Shown: piece after piece, positions 33,474-42,531 of the stretch
How the letters are laid out: each line of letters opens with the position of its first letter
Position numbering within the stretch: position 1 is the first letter of the stretch
Source of the DNA: Anderseniella sp963759095
GTDB lineage: Bacteria; Pseudomonadota; Alphaproteobacteria; Rhizobiales; Aestuariivirgaceae
Assembly (NCBI GenBank): GCA_963759095.1
Contig: CAVWYF010000017.1
Span: forward strand, 65,418 to 129,417
Direction of reading: 5' to 3'
DNA length: 64,000 bases
Translations under genes and position numbers: made by a program
The notes under the pieces: generated by a model
What the model saw: the letters and a program-made list of their open reading frames with translations, nothing else
Database searches by the model: none
What the model was told of the DNA's origin: nothing

Positions 33474-33865
33474 CCAGGCCGCCCACGACAAAGCCGTCCA
33501 ATGCGCGCCGGCAGCAGGCAGAACGCCTTGGCCGTCTGGCGGAGGCCAAGGCAGCGATGCTGTTGCGCCTGAAGGGCTACCGGATTTCGGCACAGCGCTG
33601 GAAATCACCGGCAGGTGAAATCGACCTGATCGCCCGGCGCGGGTCAGCGGTTGCCTTTGTCGAGGTCAAGGCGCGCAGCAATGCCGATGAAGCGCTGGCC
33701 TCGGTCGGGCCCTATCAGCGCCGCCGCATTGTTTCCGCAGCCCATCACTGGCTGGCGGCAAACCCGGATGCGGCAGGCTGCGATTGCCGCTTTGACATCG
33801 TATTGGTGACGCCGTACCAGTGGCCGCAGCACATCGCCAACGCGTTCGCAGCAGATGACCAATAA
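33470..33865 (+). CDS. UPF0102 (YraN) family protein
   Basis: The 131-residue product has a restriction-endonuclease-like core: RLAEAKAAMLLRLKGYRI, WKSPAGEIDLIARRG and VAFVEVKARS give the E...D...ExK arrangement. Function of YraN is not established, though a nuclease role is inferred from the fold. It overlaps rsmI (ATGA), and lies 22 bases before gshB, the conserved lpoA-rsmI-yraN neighbourhood. Confidence 0.9.
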   Translation: MTRPPTTKPSNARRQQAERLGRLAEAKAAMLLRLKGYRISAQRWKSPAGEIDLIARRGSAVAFVEVKARSNADEALASVGPYQRRRIVSAAHHWLAANPDAAGCDCRFDIVLVTPYQWPQHIANAFAADDQ

Positions 33866-33887
33866 AAAGCCTGGAGTTTGAACACCC

Positions 33888-34829
33888 ATGACGCTCAAGA
33901 TTGCAGTTCAGATGGATCCGATCGAGGCCATCGATATCGCAGGTGATTCCACCTTTGCCCTCATGCTGGAAGCGCAGATGCGCGGTCATGACCTGTTTGA
34001 GTATCATGCCGACACCCTGGCGCTGCGCGACGGCAAGCTGTCTGCCACCGGCGCGGATGTTCAGGTGCGTGACGAGGCGGGAAAGCATTTCGAAAAGTCG
34101 GAAAACCGCACCGTGCAGCTGGAAGACTATGACGCGGTGCTGATGCGCCAGGACCCGCCGTTCGACATGAACTACATCACCTACACCCACATGCTGGAGG
34201 CCATTCACCCCAGGACATTGGTGGTCAATGACCCGGCAGAGGTGCGCAATGCGCCGGAAAAGCTCTATGTGCTGCGATACAATGAATTCATTCCGCCGAC
34301 GCTGATTTCGCGCGACCCGCAGCAGCTGTCTGAATTCCGCGATGAACACGGCGACATCATTCTGAAACCGCTCTATGGCAATGGCGGCGCCGGTGTGTTT
34401 CGCCTGGCGCATGGCGATGAGAACTTTGCCTCGCTGATGGAAATGTTCACCCAGTCGTTCCGCGAACCGTTCATCGCCCAGCAATACCTTTCGGACGTGA
34501 AAAAGGGCGACAAGCGCATCATCCTGGTCGACGGCGAGCCGGTCGGCGCGATTAACCGGGTGCCGGCGGCTGGTGACATTCGTTCCAACATGCACGCGGG
34601 CGGCAGGCCGGAACCAACCGAGCTGACCGACCGCGAGCGTGAAATCTGTGCCCGTATCGGACCCGACCTGAAAAAGCGCGGCCTGATTTTTGTCGGCATC
34701 GACGTCATCGGTGATTACATGACCGAAATCAACGTCACCTCGCCCACCGGCATTCGCGAAGTCAGGAAATTCGGCGGCGCCGATATAGCAGCCCTGGTAC
34801 TGGACGCCGTTGAGGCGCGCCGGGGGTAG
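33888..34829 (+). CDS. gshB: Glutathione synthetase
   Basis: ATP-grasp ligase that joins gamma-glutamylcysteine and glycine. The 313-residue product has the N-terminal MDPIEAIDIAGDSTFALMLEAQ, the ATP-grasp region ILKPLYGNGGAGVFRL, IAQQYLSDVKKGDKRIILVDGEPVGAINR with RSNMHAGG, and the metal-binding GIDVIGDYMTEINVTSPTG. Length matches bacterial GshB. It is followed by comM, which has its own promoter-like sequence. Confidence 0.97.
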   Translation: MTLKIAVQMDPIEAIDIAGDSTFALMLEAQMRGHDLFEYHADTLALRDGKLSATGADVQVRDEAGKHFEKSENRTVQLEDYDAVLMRQDPPFDMNYITYTHMLEAIHPRTLVVNDPAEVRNAPEKLYVLRYNEFIPPTLISRDPQQLSEFRDEHGDIILKPLYGNGGAGVFRLAHGDENFASLMEMFTQSFREPFIAQQYLSDVKKGDKRIILVDGEPVGAINRVPAAGDIRSNMHAGGRPEPTELTDREREICARIGPDLKKRGLIFVGIDVIGDYMTEINVTSPTGIREVRKFGGADIAALVLDAVEARRG

Positions 34830-34859
34830 TATCTGAAAATACGTGTTCCCTAAATGTTC

Positions 34860-34887
34860 TTGACGATGCGGTTAGTGTCTGTATGCT
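34860..34887 (+). promoter_or_regulatory. Candidate sigma-70 promoter for comM
   Basis: TTGACG (34860-34865) and TATGCT (34882-34887) are separated by 16 bp and lie 29 bp before the comM ATG, which also has AAGGGG as a Shine-Dalgarno sequence. It fits a housekeeping promoter; no transcript data exist here. Confidence 0.45.
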
Positions 34888-34915
34888 GAACAAGAGTCAA
34901 TAAGGGGCACCAGCC

Positions 34916-36448
34916 ATGGTATCGCGTGTCGCAACGGTTGCGTTCAAGGGCATTGAGGCCGTGCCGGTCGATGTGCAGGTGCACATGGCGTCCGGCATGG
35001 TCGCGTTTTCCATTGTCGGGCTGGGCGACAAGGCGGTTGCCGAAAGCAAGGAACGGGTGCGTGCAGCGCTGTCCGCCATCGGGCTGGCCATGCCGGCCAA
35101 ACGCATCACAGTCAACTTGGCTCCGGCGGACCTGCCCAAGGAGGGCAGTCATTTTGATCTGCCCATTGCCATTGCCCTGATGGCGGCCATGGGGCTTTTA
35201 CCGGCTGACTTCATCAGCCGTTATGTGGTGCTGGGCGAACTGTCGCTGGACGGCTCGGTAGAACCGGTATCGGGCGCGCTGCCGGCGGCAATGGCGGCCA
35301 ATGGCCGTGATCTCGGGCTGATCTGTCCTCAAGCTTGCGGTCCCGAAGCGGCCTGGGCGTCGGATGACATGGATATACTGGCGGTCAACTCACTGGTCCA
35401 GGTGCTCAATCACATGAAGGGCACCCAGGTGCTGACGAGGCCAAAGCCGGGGATTGCTGAGACAAGTGGTGAACTGGCGGATTTCCGGGACGTGAAAGGC
35501 CAGGAAACCGCCAAGCGCGCGCTGGAAGTTGCTGCCGCCGGCGGTCATCACATGCTGATGGTCGGCCCGCCCGGCGCCGGCAAGTCAATGCTGGCCTCGC
35601 GCCTGCCGTCCATACTGCCGCCGATGGATGCAGCCGAGATGCTCGAGGTCTCGACCATTGCGTCCGTCGCCGGTGAGTTACGTGTCCGTGGTGTGTCGAC
35701 GCGCAGGCCCTACCGCAACCCGCACCATTCGGCGTCCCAAGCTGCCCTGATCGGTGGCGGGCATCGCGCCTTGCCCGGTGAAATGGTGCTGGCCCACAAC
35801 GGCATCCTGTTTCTGGACGAGTTGCCGGAATTTCAGCCGCGCGCCCTGGAGGCCTTGCGCCAGCCCATGGAAACCGGCGAGGCGGTAGTCGCGCGTGCCA
35901 ATCATCACATTACCTATCCTGCCCGTTTTCAGCTGATCGCCGCCATGAACCCGTGCAAATGCGGTATGGCCGGTGAGCCCGGCCATGTCTGCAAGCGCGG
36001 CGCCAAGTGTGCCGTCGACTATCAGGCCCGCATTTCAGGCCCGCTTCTGGACCGCATCGACATACAGATCGAACTGGCCGCCGTGCGCGCGTCTGATCTG
36101 ACCTTGCCGCCGCCTGCCGAAGGATCTGCGGATATCGCGGCCCGTGTGGCAGGCGCGCGCGCCATTCAGACCGCAAGGTTTGACAAACTTGGCCTCGCGA
36201 CATTGCGAACCAATGCGCAACTGGACGGTACCTTGCTGGAAGAGGCGGCCCATCCGGACGCTCAGGGGCTGGCCTTGCTGCAGGATGCCGCCAATGCCAT
36301 GAACCTGTCGGCGCGCGGCTATCACCGGGTGCTGCGGCTGGCCAGAACCCTGGCTGATCTTGATTGCCAGCAAACGGTTACCCGTTTGAACGTGGCAGAA
36401 GCCCTCAGCTATCGCCAGAAACTGGCGAGTTTTCAGCTAGCGGCGTGA
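34916..36448 (+). CDS. comM: YifB/ComM family AAA+ helicase
   Basis: Hexameric branch-migration helicase; in naturally transformable bacteria ComM helps extend heteroduplex during transformation. The 510-residue product has an N-terminal Lon-like domain (VPVDVQVHMASGMVAFSIVGLGDKAVAES), the Walker A loop GPPGAGKSMLASRLP, Mg-chelatase type AAA motifs (NPHHSASQAALIGGG, ILFLDELPEF) and a Zn-like CKCGMAGEPGHVCKRGAKC segment, followed by the C-terminal domain with LSARGYHRVLRLARTLADL. Presence of comM does not show that this organism is transformable. Its end overlaps the small minus-strand ORF by 12 bases. Confidence 0.93.
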   Translation: MVSRVATVAFKGIEAVPVDVQVHMASGMVAFSIVGLGDKAVAESKERVRAALSAIGLAMPAKRITVNLAPADLPKEGSHFDLPIAIALMAAMGLLPADFISRYVVLGELSLDGSVEPVSGALPAAMAANGRDLGLICPQACGPEAAWASDDMDILAVNSLVQVLNHMKGTQVLTRPKPGIAETSGELADFRDVKGQETAKRALEVAAAGGHHMLMVGPPGAGKSMLASRLPSILPPMDAAEMLEVSTIASVAGELRVRGVSTRRPYRNPHHSASQAALIGGGHRALPGEMVLAHNGILFLDELPEFQPRALEALRQPMETGEAVVARANHHITYPARFQLIAAMNPCKCGMAGEPGHVCKRGAKCAVDYQARISGPLLDRIDIQIELAAVRASDLTLPPPAEGSADIAARVAGARAIQTARFDKLGLATLRTNAQLDGTLLEEAAHPDAQGLALLQDAANAMNLSARGYHRVLRLARTLADLDCQQTVTRLNVAEALSYRQKLASFQLAA

Positions 36449-36601
36449 TCCGGGTAATAAGTTTTCGACCATGCAGACCACGCGGAAAATGGCCCGGCTC
36501 ATGTCGTAGCCGGATCCGCCACTGGTAGGGTTGCTCTGCACCATGCGGCAGTCGACGGGAACGGTGGGCTGCAGAAGATTGGTGAATGCATAAGGGTTCA
36601 T
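36437..36601 (-). CDS. Possible 54-residue small protein
   Basis: An ATG at 36601 is preceded, eight bases upstream, by AAAAGGAA on the minus strand, a good Shine-Dalgarno sequence. The product starts MNPYAFTNLLQPTVPVDCRM and ends with a basic Arg-Arg; there are two Cys, a central Ser/Gly-rich segment and a short hydrophobic stretch near residues 37-50 (AIFRVVCMVENLL). No family is recognised. It is divergent from a LysR regulator, a position often held by the regulated gene. It could also be a chance ORF: the length is short and overlap with the comM 3' end is only 12 bases. Confidence 0.45.
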   Translation of the reverse strand: MNPYAFTNLLQPTVPVDCRMVQSNPTSGGSGYDMSRAIFRVVCMVENLLPGSRR

Positions 36602-36730
36602 AACGCAATTCCTTTTAGAAATTCTGTTGCAATGGCAACTTGTAAGTCGCAATATCCTCTTGATTTTGCGTCCTGACAAACGAAATACTCTCAGGTGATA
36701 AGTTAGAAATTATAATCTATAGCCAGCACC

Positions 36731-37651
36731 ATGCCATCCCGATTGCCACCCCTGAATGCTTTGCGTGCCTTTGAGGCAGCCGGACGCCATGCCAGCATGA
36801 GTGCTGCTGCAGAAGAACTGGCGGTGACACCGGCGGCCATAAGTCAACAGGTCAAGACGCTGGAAGAACATTTCCGGTTTCCGCTGTTTCACCGCAATGT
36901 CCGCTCCATCCGGCTGACTGACCGGGGTGCGGCCCTGTTGCCCTACCTGACAGAGGGCCTGGACTTGTGGCGGCAGGGATGCCGCACCCTGGAAACCCTT
37001 GATGAAGATGCACCGCTGGTGATTTCGTCTGCGCCGGTGTTTGCCGGCAAATGGCTGGTCAGGCGGTTGTCGGAATTCAATACGCTTCACCCTGAAATCA
37101 GCGTGCGGCTGGACGGGTCACTGTCCATTGCCAACTTTGCCGGTGACGGGGTGGATGCGGCCATTCGCTTCGGCACCGGCCCATATCCGGATTTACATGC
37201 CGAGGCGCTGGTCAGCGAGGACGTCATACCGGTGTGCTCGCCGGCCCTGCTGAAAGGTGACCATCCCCTGCTGAAACCGCAGGACCTGGCCCATCATACC
37301 CTGATCCATGTGGACTGGTTTGCGGCGGCAGGCACCCAGCCCGACTGGGCCATGTGGCTGAAAACCGCCGGCGTAAGCGTACCAAACAGTGCCAAAGGGC
37401 CGGTGATGACCAGCGACTCGCTTGCCGTGGAAGCCGCCATCAATGCCGGCGGGGTGGCGCTGGTCAGCGAGTTCCTGGTGCGTCAGGATCTGGACAGCGG
37501 CCGTCTGGTCAAACCGTTTGACCTGGTTCTGCCGTCTGATCACTGGTACTGGTTTGTTTGCCCGGTTGAACACCTGGACCGTCCCAGTGTGCGGGCTTTC
37601 CGGGACTGGCTGGTTGCGGCGGTACACGATGATCCGGCGGATGAGGGTTAA
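36731..37651 (+). CDS. LysR-family transcriptional regulator (GcvA-like)
   Basis: The 306-residue product has an N-terminal winged HTH (RLPPLNALRAFEAAGRHASMSAAAEELAVTPAAISQQVKTLEEHF) and a C-terminal substrate-binding domain of the periplasmic-binding fold (about residues 95-295). The LNALRAFEAAGRH start and the A-PLF-R-LTDRG-style segment place it near GcvA, the glycine-cleavage activator, but GcvA-like proteins regulate many pathways, and no gcv genes are here. It may control the small divergent ORF; the 129-bp gap between them would hold the operator. Confidence 0.9.
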   Translation: MPSRLPPLNALRAFEAAGRHASMSAAAEELAVTPAAISQQVKTLEEHFRFPLFHRNVRSIRLTDRGAALLPYLTEGLDLWRQGCRTLETLDEDAPLVISSAPVFAGKWLVRRLSEFNTLHPEISVRLDGSLSIANFAGDGVDAAIRFGTGPYPDLHAEALVSEDVIPVCSPALLKGDHPLLKPQDLAHHTLIHVDWFAAAGTQPDWAMWLKTAGVSVPNSAKGPVMTSDSLAVEAAINAGGVALVSEFLVRQDLDSGRLVKPFDLVLPSDHWYWFVCPVEHLDRPSVRAFRDWLVAAVHDDPADEG

Positions 37652-37745
37652 CCCGATTGTTAAAATTCTAACGATCCGGCTAGCCCGGTTCTAAGCATTG
37701 CGATGCGATAGTCCCTTGCAGAAATACTGCAAACGGGGAAAGCGT

Positions 37746-39641
37746 GTGGTGCAGGAATCGCAAGGTAGCCGTGCCGAACGGCGGCGGCGGCCAAGATCAA
37801 TGGGATCGGCCGCGCTGAAGCGTCGTACCGCCATTCTGGTGCGGATCGGTGCTGTATTGTCGGTGCTGGCCGTGCTCGTCAATATTGTTGCGATCTCCAT
37901 ACAGGCAAACCAACTGGAGATCGTGTCCCGCATCCTGTTCGCAGTTCTGGTCGTGTTTCTGTTGATGACATTTCAGCATGTCTGGACCATGACGAACCGG
38001 CAACTTGTCGATTTCCAGAAAGCTCTCAAGGAACTGCGCACAGCGCGCCGGCACGCCGATGAGGCCAACAACGCAAAATCCCGGTTTCTGGCATCAGTGT
38101 CACATGAACTCAGGACACCAATGAACGGTGTTATCGGCATGACCAGCCTGCTGCTGGACACGAAGCTGTCTCACGAACAGCGCAGCTATGCTGAAGCAGT
38201 GGAAATGTCGGGGCGGTCGCTGCTGTCCATCATTGATGAACTGCTGGATGCGGCAAAAGCCGAGTCGGGCGAGATGACCATCGTGCCGGCGCCGTTTAAT
38301 CTATGCGAGCTGGTGGAAACCTCGGTTGAGCTGCTTGCCGCCCGTGCCCATGCGAATTCCATCGAGATCAGCTGCTATATCGCCCCCGGCCTGCCGGACC
38401 AGGTGATCGGCGATGCCCAGCGGCTGCGCCAGATCATTCTGAATATCGCAGGCAATGCGATCAAGTTTACCCCGCAAGGCAGCGTACTGGTCCGGGTTGA
38501 ACCGGGGATACGCGAAAATCAGGTGGCCTTCAGTATTGCCGACACCGGACACGGCATACCGGAAGCCGAGCATGAGGCGGTGTTTGAGAGGTTTGTGCAG
38601 TCGTCGGTACCGGAAATCCAGGCGTCCGGAGGCACCGGCCTGGGCCTTGCCATCTCGCGCCACCTTGTTGAACTGATGGATGGTAAAATCACGTTTGAGA
38701 GCGAAGTGGGCAAGGGCACCACATTCAGATTTGATGCGCGCCTGCCATCCGCTGATGAAGGCACTGGCAGCAGCAATGCCAAGGCGTTGTCTGGATGCAC
38801 GGTGTTTCTGATCAGTCCGGCAGGTGCAACCCGTACTGTTCTGCACGATTATCTGTATGGGTTTGGTGCTCAATGCATCTCTGTAAGCTCGCTCGATGGC
38901 CTGGCCGGGACAGTTGCGTCCATGAAGAATGCCACAGATACCGGGCGCATCATGGTCATCCTGGACCCGGCGGCGGCAAAGAACCGCGACCATGTTCTCA
39001 AAACAGCTAATGAACTTTCGGAGATTGTCGGCGTCTGGGCTTTGCTGAAGCCGGAAGAACGGCGCACCTATAGAAAACTGATGGACGACGTTCGCATCGG
39101 GTATCTTTTGAAACCGACCCGCCGGGCGACCTTGTTGGACCAGTTGACCGCCAGTCCAGACCCGATGCGCAAGCCGGTTACGTCGCTGCGAAAGACCGCC
39201 CGCCAGTTGCGCCGGGTCAAGGACAATACCGGGCTAAAGGTGCTGCTTGTGGAAGATAATAAAATCAACATGCTGCTGGCAACGAAAATGCTGAAGGCCG
39301 CAGGCCACACGGTGACCCATCTCGACAATGGCGCCGAGGCCGTCTCCGAGATAAAGCGTCAGTTGAAGTCAGAGAAATCCATCGCGCACGATATTATTCT
39401 GATGGATATTTTCATGCCCAAGATCGACGGCGTGCAGACCACCAAACAGATCCGGCAACTGGAGAAGGATCACGGTGTTCGGACCCGGGTGCCGATTCTC
39501 GCCCTGACGGCAAATTTGCGCGAAGACAGCCAGCGCGCCTGTCTGAACGCCGGCATGGATGGCTACCTCACCAAGCCGTTTGATCGCACCGATCTTGAAG
39601 AGGCCGTTGCAGGCCTTATGCAACCTAGTGATGCTGCATAG
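37746..39641 (+). CDS. Hybrid sensor histidine kinase with two receiver-like domains
   Basis: The 631-residue product has a basic N-terminus, two membrane helices (about residues 28-50 and 58-78) with almost no periplasmic loop, a dimerisation/phosphoacceptor domain with SHELRTPMNG (His120), and an ATPase domain with DAQRLRQIILNIAGNAIKFT (N box), ADTGHGIP, and GTGLGLAIS. Then comes a receiver-like stretch (about 340-460) that lacks recognisable acidic residues, and a full receiver with LLVEDNKIN, LMDIFMPKIDG (Asp554) and the KPF motif. GTG at 37746 with GGGGAAA upstream is my start; TTG 37698 and ATG 37800 are alternatives. No response regulator or Hpt gene is adjacent, so the signal and partner are unknown. 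Confidence 0.88.
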   Translation: MVQESQGSRAERRRRPRSMGSAALKRRTAILVRIGAVLSVLAVLVNIVAISIQANQLEIVSRILFAVLVVFLLMTFQHVWTMTNRQLVDFQKALKELRTARRHADEANNAKSRFLASVSHELRTPMNGVIGMTSLLLDTKLSHEQRSYAEAVEMSGRSLLSIIDELLDAAKAESGEMTIVPAPFNLCELVETSVELLAARAHANSIEISCYIAPGLPDQVIGDAQRLRQIILNIAGNAIKFTPQGSVLVRVEPGIRENQVAFSIADTGHGIPEAEHEAVFERFVQSSVPEIQASGGTGLGLAISRHLVELMDGKITFESEVGKGTTFRFDARLPSADEGTGSSNAKALSGCTVFLISPAGATRTVLHDYLYGFGAQCISVSSLDGLAGTVASMKNATDTGRIMVILDPAAAKNRDHVLKTANELSEIVGVWALLKPEERRTYRKLMDDVRIGYLLKPTRRATLLDQLTASPDPMRKPVTSLRKTARQLRRVKDNTGLKVLLVEDNKINMLLATKMLKAAGHTVTHLDNGAEAVSEIKRQLKSEKSIAHDIILMDIFMPKIDGVQTTKQIRQLEKDHGVRTRVPILALTANLREDSQRACLNAGMDGYLTKPFDRTDLEEAVAGLMQPSDAA

Positions 39642-39730
39642 AGCGTGAACGGCTCTAATCAAACCCCCTGTGGATTGCAGTAAATGGGCAAGCGACGAAA
39701 CCGTCTGTGATGGGGTAGTCTGCCGGCACC

Positions 39731-42481
39731 ATGAACAGACCACACCAGCAACCATCAGCCTCCGGTGCTGCCGCAGCCAGCCAGGCCGGCAAGATTACGC
39801 CCATGATGGCGCAGTATACCGAGATCAAGCAGGCTCATCCTGAAAGCCTGTTGTTCTATCGTATGGGTGATTTCTACGAGCTGTTCTTCAAGGATGCAGA
39901 GGTGGCGTCTGCCGCTCTTGGAATTGCGCTGACCAAGCGCGGCAAGCATCTGGGTGATGATATCCCGATGTGCGGCGTGCCGGTTCACGCAGCCGATGAT
40001 TATCTGCAAAGGCTGATCCGGCTTGGCCACAAGGTCGCGGTCTGTGAGCAGACCGAAGACCCGGCAGAAGCAAAAAAGCGCGGTTCGAAATCAGTGGTGC
40101 GCCGCGATGTCGTCCGCCTGGTGACACCGGGCACGATCACCGAAGACAACCTCTTGCAGGCAGGGCGCAGCAATTATCTGGCCTGCCTGGCCCGCATAAA
40201 GGCCGATGACACCATGGCGCTGTCATGGCTGGACATGTCGAGCGGCGAGTTTGCGGTAACCTCGGTGACCGGTCCATCGCTGATGTCTGAACTGGCGCGC
40301 ATCGATCCATCCGAAATGCTGGTTTCCGATGCTGTTCTGGGCGATGGCGAATTATCGCTGCTGCTCGATGAAATCGCGGCAACCATAACACCACTTCCTG
40401 CATCCAGGTTCGATTCAACGTCGGCCCGCAATCGCCTGCTGGAGCATTACCAGGTGGCATCGCTGGATGCGTTCGGCAGCTTTGATCGGGCGTCTACGGC
40501 TGCCGCCGGTGTGCTGCTCGACTATGTGATGTTGACCCAGGTCGGCAAGATGCCGAGCCTGCGTATCCTGACGGTGGTTGAGCCGGGTCACATCGTGCTG
40601 ATCGACGCGGCAACCCGCGCCAATCTTGAACTGGTCAGGACCCTGTCTGGAGATCGCAGTGGCAGCCTGCTGCACACCATTGATCTGAGTGTCACCGGTC
40701 CCGGCGGCAGGTTGCTGGCAGAACGCCTGGCAGCGCCCGTAACCGGTGTCGGTGAAATCGTGGCGCGCCATGATGCCGTGGAGGCGCTGACATCTGATAC
40801 GGCACCGTGTGGAGATATCAGGGACGTGCTGCGTCATGCGCCTGACATGAACCGGGCATTGGCGCGACTGAGCCTGAAGCGGGGGTCCCCGCGTGATCTC
40901 GCCGCCGTGAAGGACGGCATCATGTTGTGCGCTAAACTTGCCGCCACCCACATGGACCGGTCCGGCATTGCACCCTGGCCGGACAAGCTGGCCGGCATCT
41001 GGCAAGCGCTCGGACAGGCAGACACTGAATTTGCTTTACACCTTGAGGGTCTGTTGGCGGAAGAATTGCCGGCCACCACGCGTGATGGCGGTTTCATTCG
41101 GGCTGGTGCCAATGCCGAGCTTGATGAAAACCGTGCGCTTCGCGACGAAAGCCGCAAGGTCATCGCCGGCCTGCAAACCAGGTATGCCGAAGAAACCGGC
41201 CTGAAAGCACTCAAGATCAAGCACAACAACATGCTGGGCTATTTCATCGAGTTGAACCAGCAGGGCGGCGAGCAGTTGCTGGGCGCCGATCATGCAGGCC
41301 AGTTCATTCATCGCCAGACCATGGCAAATGCCATGCGCTTTACCACTACCGAGCTTACCGGGCTGGAGCAGAAAATATCCCTGGCCGGTGACAGGGCGCG
41401 CAGCATCGAGATAGGGATGTTTGAGCATCTGGCCGATGAAGCCTGCCGGCGTGCTGCCATGGTGCACGCCATTTCCGATGCGGTTGCTGAACTGGATGTC
41501 TATTGCGCGCTTGCCGAACTGGCCGTGCGGCACGATTATTCAAGGCCGCACATCGATGCATCGCGCAGTTTCGATATCGAGGCCGGACGCCACCCGGTTG
41601 TGGAAGCGGCCCTGCGCCGCCAGGCCGGGCCCTCATTTGTACCGAATGACTGCATGTTGTCGGCTGGTGAACTGGATGATGACGGTGCACCAACCCGCCA
41701 CATCACCCTTTTGACCGGTCCAAACATGGCCGGTAAATCGACCTATCTCAGGCAGAATGCCATCATCGCCCTGTTGGCCCAGATGGGCAGTTTTGTACCG
41801 GCAAAGTCGGCGCATATCGGTGTTGTGGACCGCATTTTCAGCCGGGTGGGCGCTGCAGACGACCTGGCGCGCGGGCGCTCGACCTTCATGGTGGAGATGG
41901 TGGAAACGGCAACCATACTCAACCTGGCCACCGAGCGATCGCTGGTCATTCTGGACGAGATCGGCCGGGGTACGGCAACCTATGACGGCCTGTCGATTGC
42001 CTGGGCCTGTGTCGAACACCTGCATGAGGTGAACCGCTGCCGGTCCCTGTTTGCCACCCACTTTCACGAATTGACCGCTTTGTCCGGCAAGCTGGATCGC
42101 GTCAAGAACGCCACCGTAAAAGTGCGCGAATGGCACGGTGAGGTGATTTTTCTGCATGAAGTCGGCCCTGGTGCAGCGGACCGGTCCTACGGCATTCAGG
42201 TCGCCAGGCTGGCAGGGCTGCCGGCAGGCGTCATTGAACGCGCTTCTGAAGTTCTGCATTTGCTGGAAGAAAGCGAACGCGCCCAGTCGCGCAGCCACAT
42301 CATTGATGATCTGCCGTTGTTTTCGGTCCCGGTTGCCAGGCCTGCGGCGCCTTCATCTGGCGGGCCGTCGAAACTGCTGGAAAAACTCGGAGATACCTTG
42401 CCGGACGACCTCAGCCCCCGGGAAGCACTGGAACTGGTTTATCAGTTGAAAAAACTGGCTGTATCCGACGACAAGGGTTAG
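39731..42481 (+). CDS. mutS: DNA mismatch repair protein MutS
   Basis: Mismatch-recognition ATPase that recruits MutL. The 916-residue product has the mismatch-binding domain with LFYRMGDFYELFF (the Phe-x-Glu type motif), connector and lever domains, and the ATPase domain with Walker A GPNMAGKSTYLRQNA (about residue 663), RIGAADDLARGRSTFMVEM and ILDEIGRGTATYDGLSIA. The C-terminus ends with the usual HTH/dimerisation part. Length is normal for MutS1. Its start lies 89 bases past the kinase gene. Confidence 0.98.
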   Translation: MNRPHQQPSASGAAAASQAGKITPMMAQYTEIKQAHPESLLFYRMGDFYELFFKDAEVASAALGIALTKRGKHLGDDIPMCGVPVHAADDYLQRLIRLGHKVAVCEQTEDPAEAKKRGSKSVVRRDVVRLVTPGTITEDNLLQAGRSNYLACLARIKADDTMALSWLDMSSGEFAVTSVTGPSLMSELARIDPSEMLVSDAVLGDGELSLLLDEIAATITPLPASRFDSTSARNRLLEHYQVASLDAFGSFDRASTAAAGVLLDYVMLTQVGKMPSLRILTVVEPGHIVLIDAATRANLELVRTLSGDRSGSLLHTIDLSVTGPGGRLLAERLAAPVTGVGEIVARHDAVEALTSDTAPCGDIRDVLRHAPDMNRALARLSLKRGSPRDLAAVKDGIMLCAKLAATHMDRSGIAPWPDKLAGIWQALGQADTEFALHLEGLLAEELPATTRDGGFIRAGANAELDENRALRDESRKVIAGLQTRYAEETGLKALKIKHNNMLGYFIELNQQGGEQLLGADHAGQFIHRQTMANAMRFTTTELTGLEQKISLAGDRARSIEIGMFEHLADEACRRAAMVHAISDAVAELDVYCALAELAVRHDYSRPHIDASRSFDIEAGRHPVVEAALRRQAGPSFVPNDCMLSAGELDDDGAPTRHITLLTGPNMAGKSTYLRQNAIIALLAQMGSFVPAKSAHIGVVDRIFSRVGAADDLARGRSTFMVEMVETATILNLATERSLVILDEIGRGTATYDGLSIAWACVEHLHEVNRCRSLFATHFHELTALSGKLDRVKNATVKVREWHGEVIFLHEVGPGAADRSYGIQVARLAGLPAGVIERASEVLHLLEESERAQSRSHIIDDLPLFSVPVARPAAPSSGGPSKLLEKLGDTLPDDLSPREALELVYQLKKLAVSDDKG

Positions 42482-42531
42482 ACCATGCGGTTATTGTTTG
42501 CCGCATAGCGCCAATTGATGGGCCCTAGATC

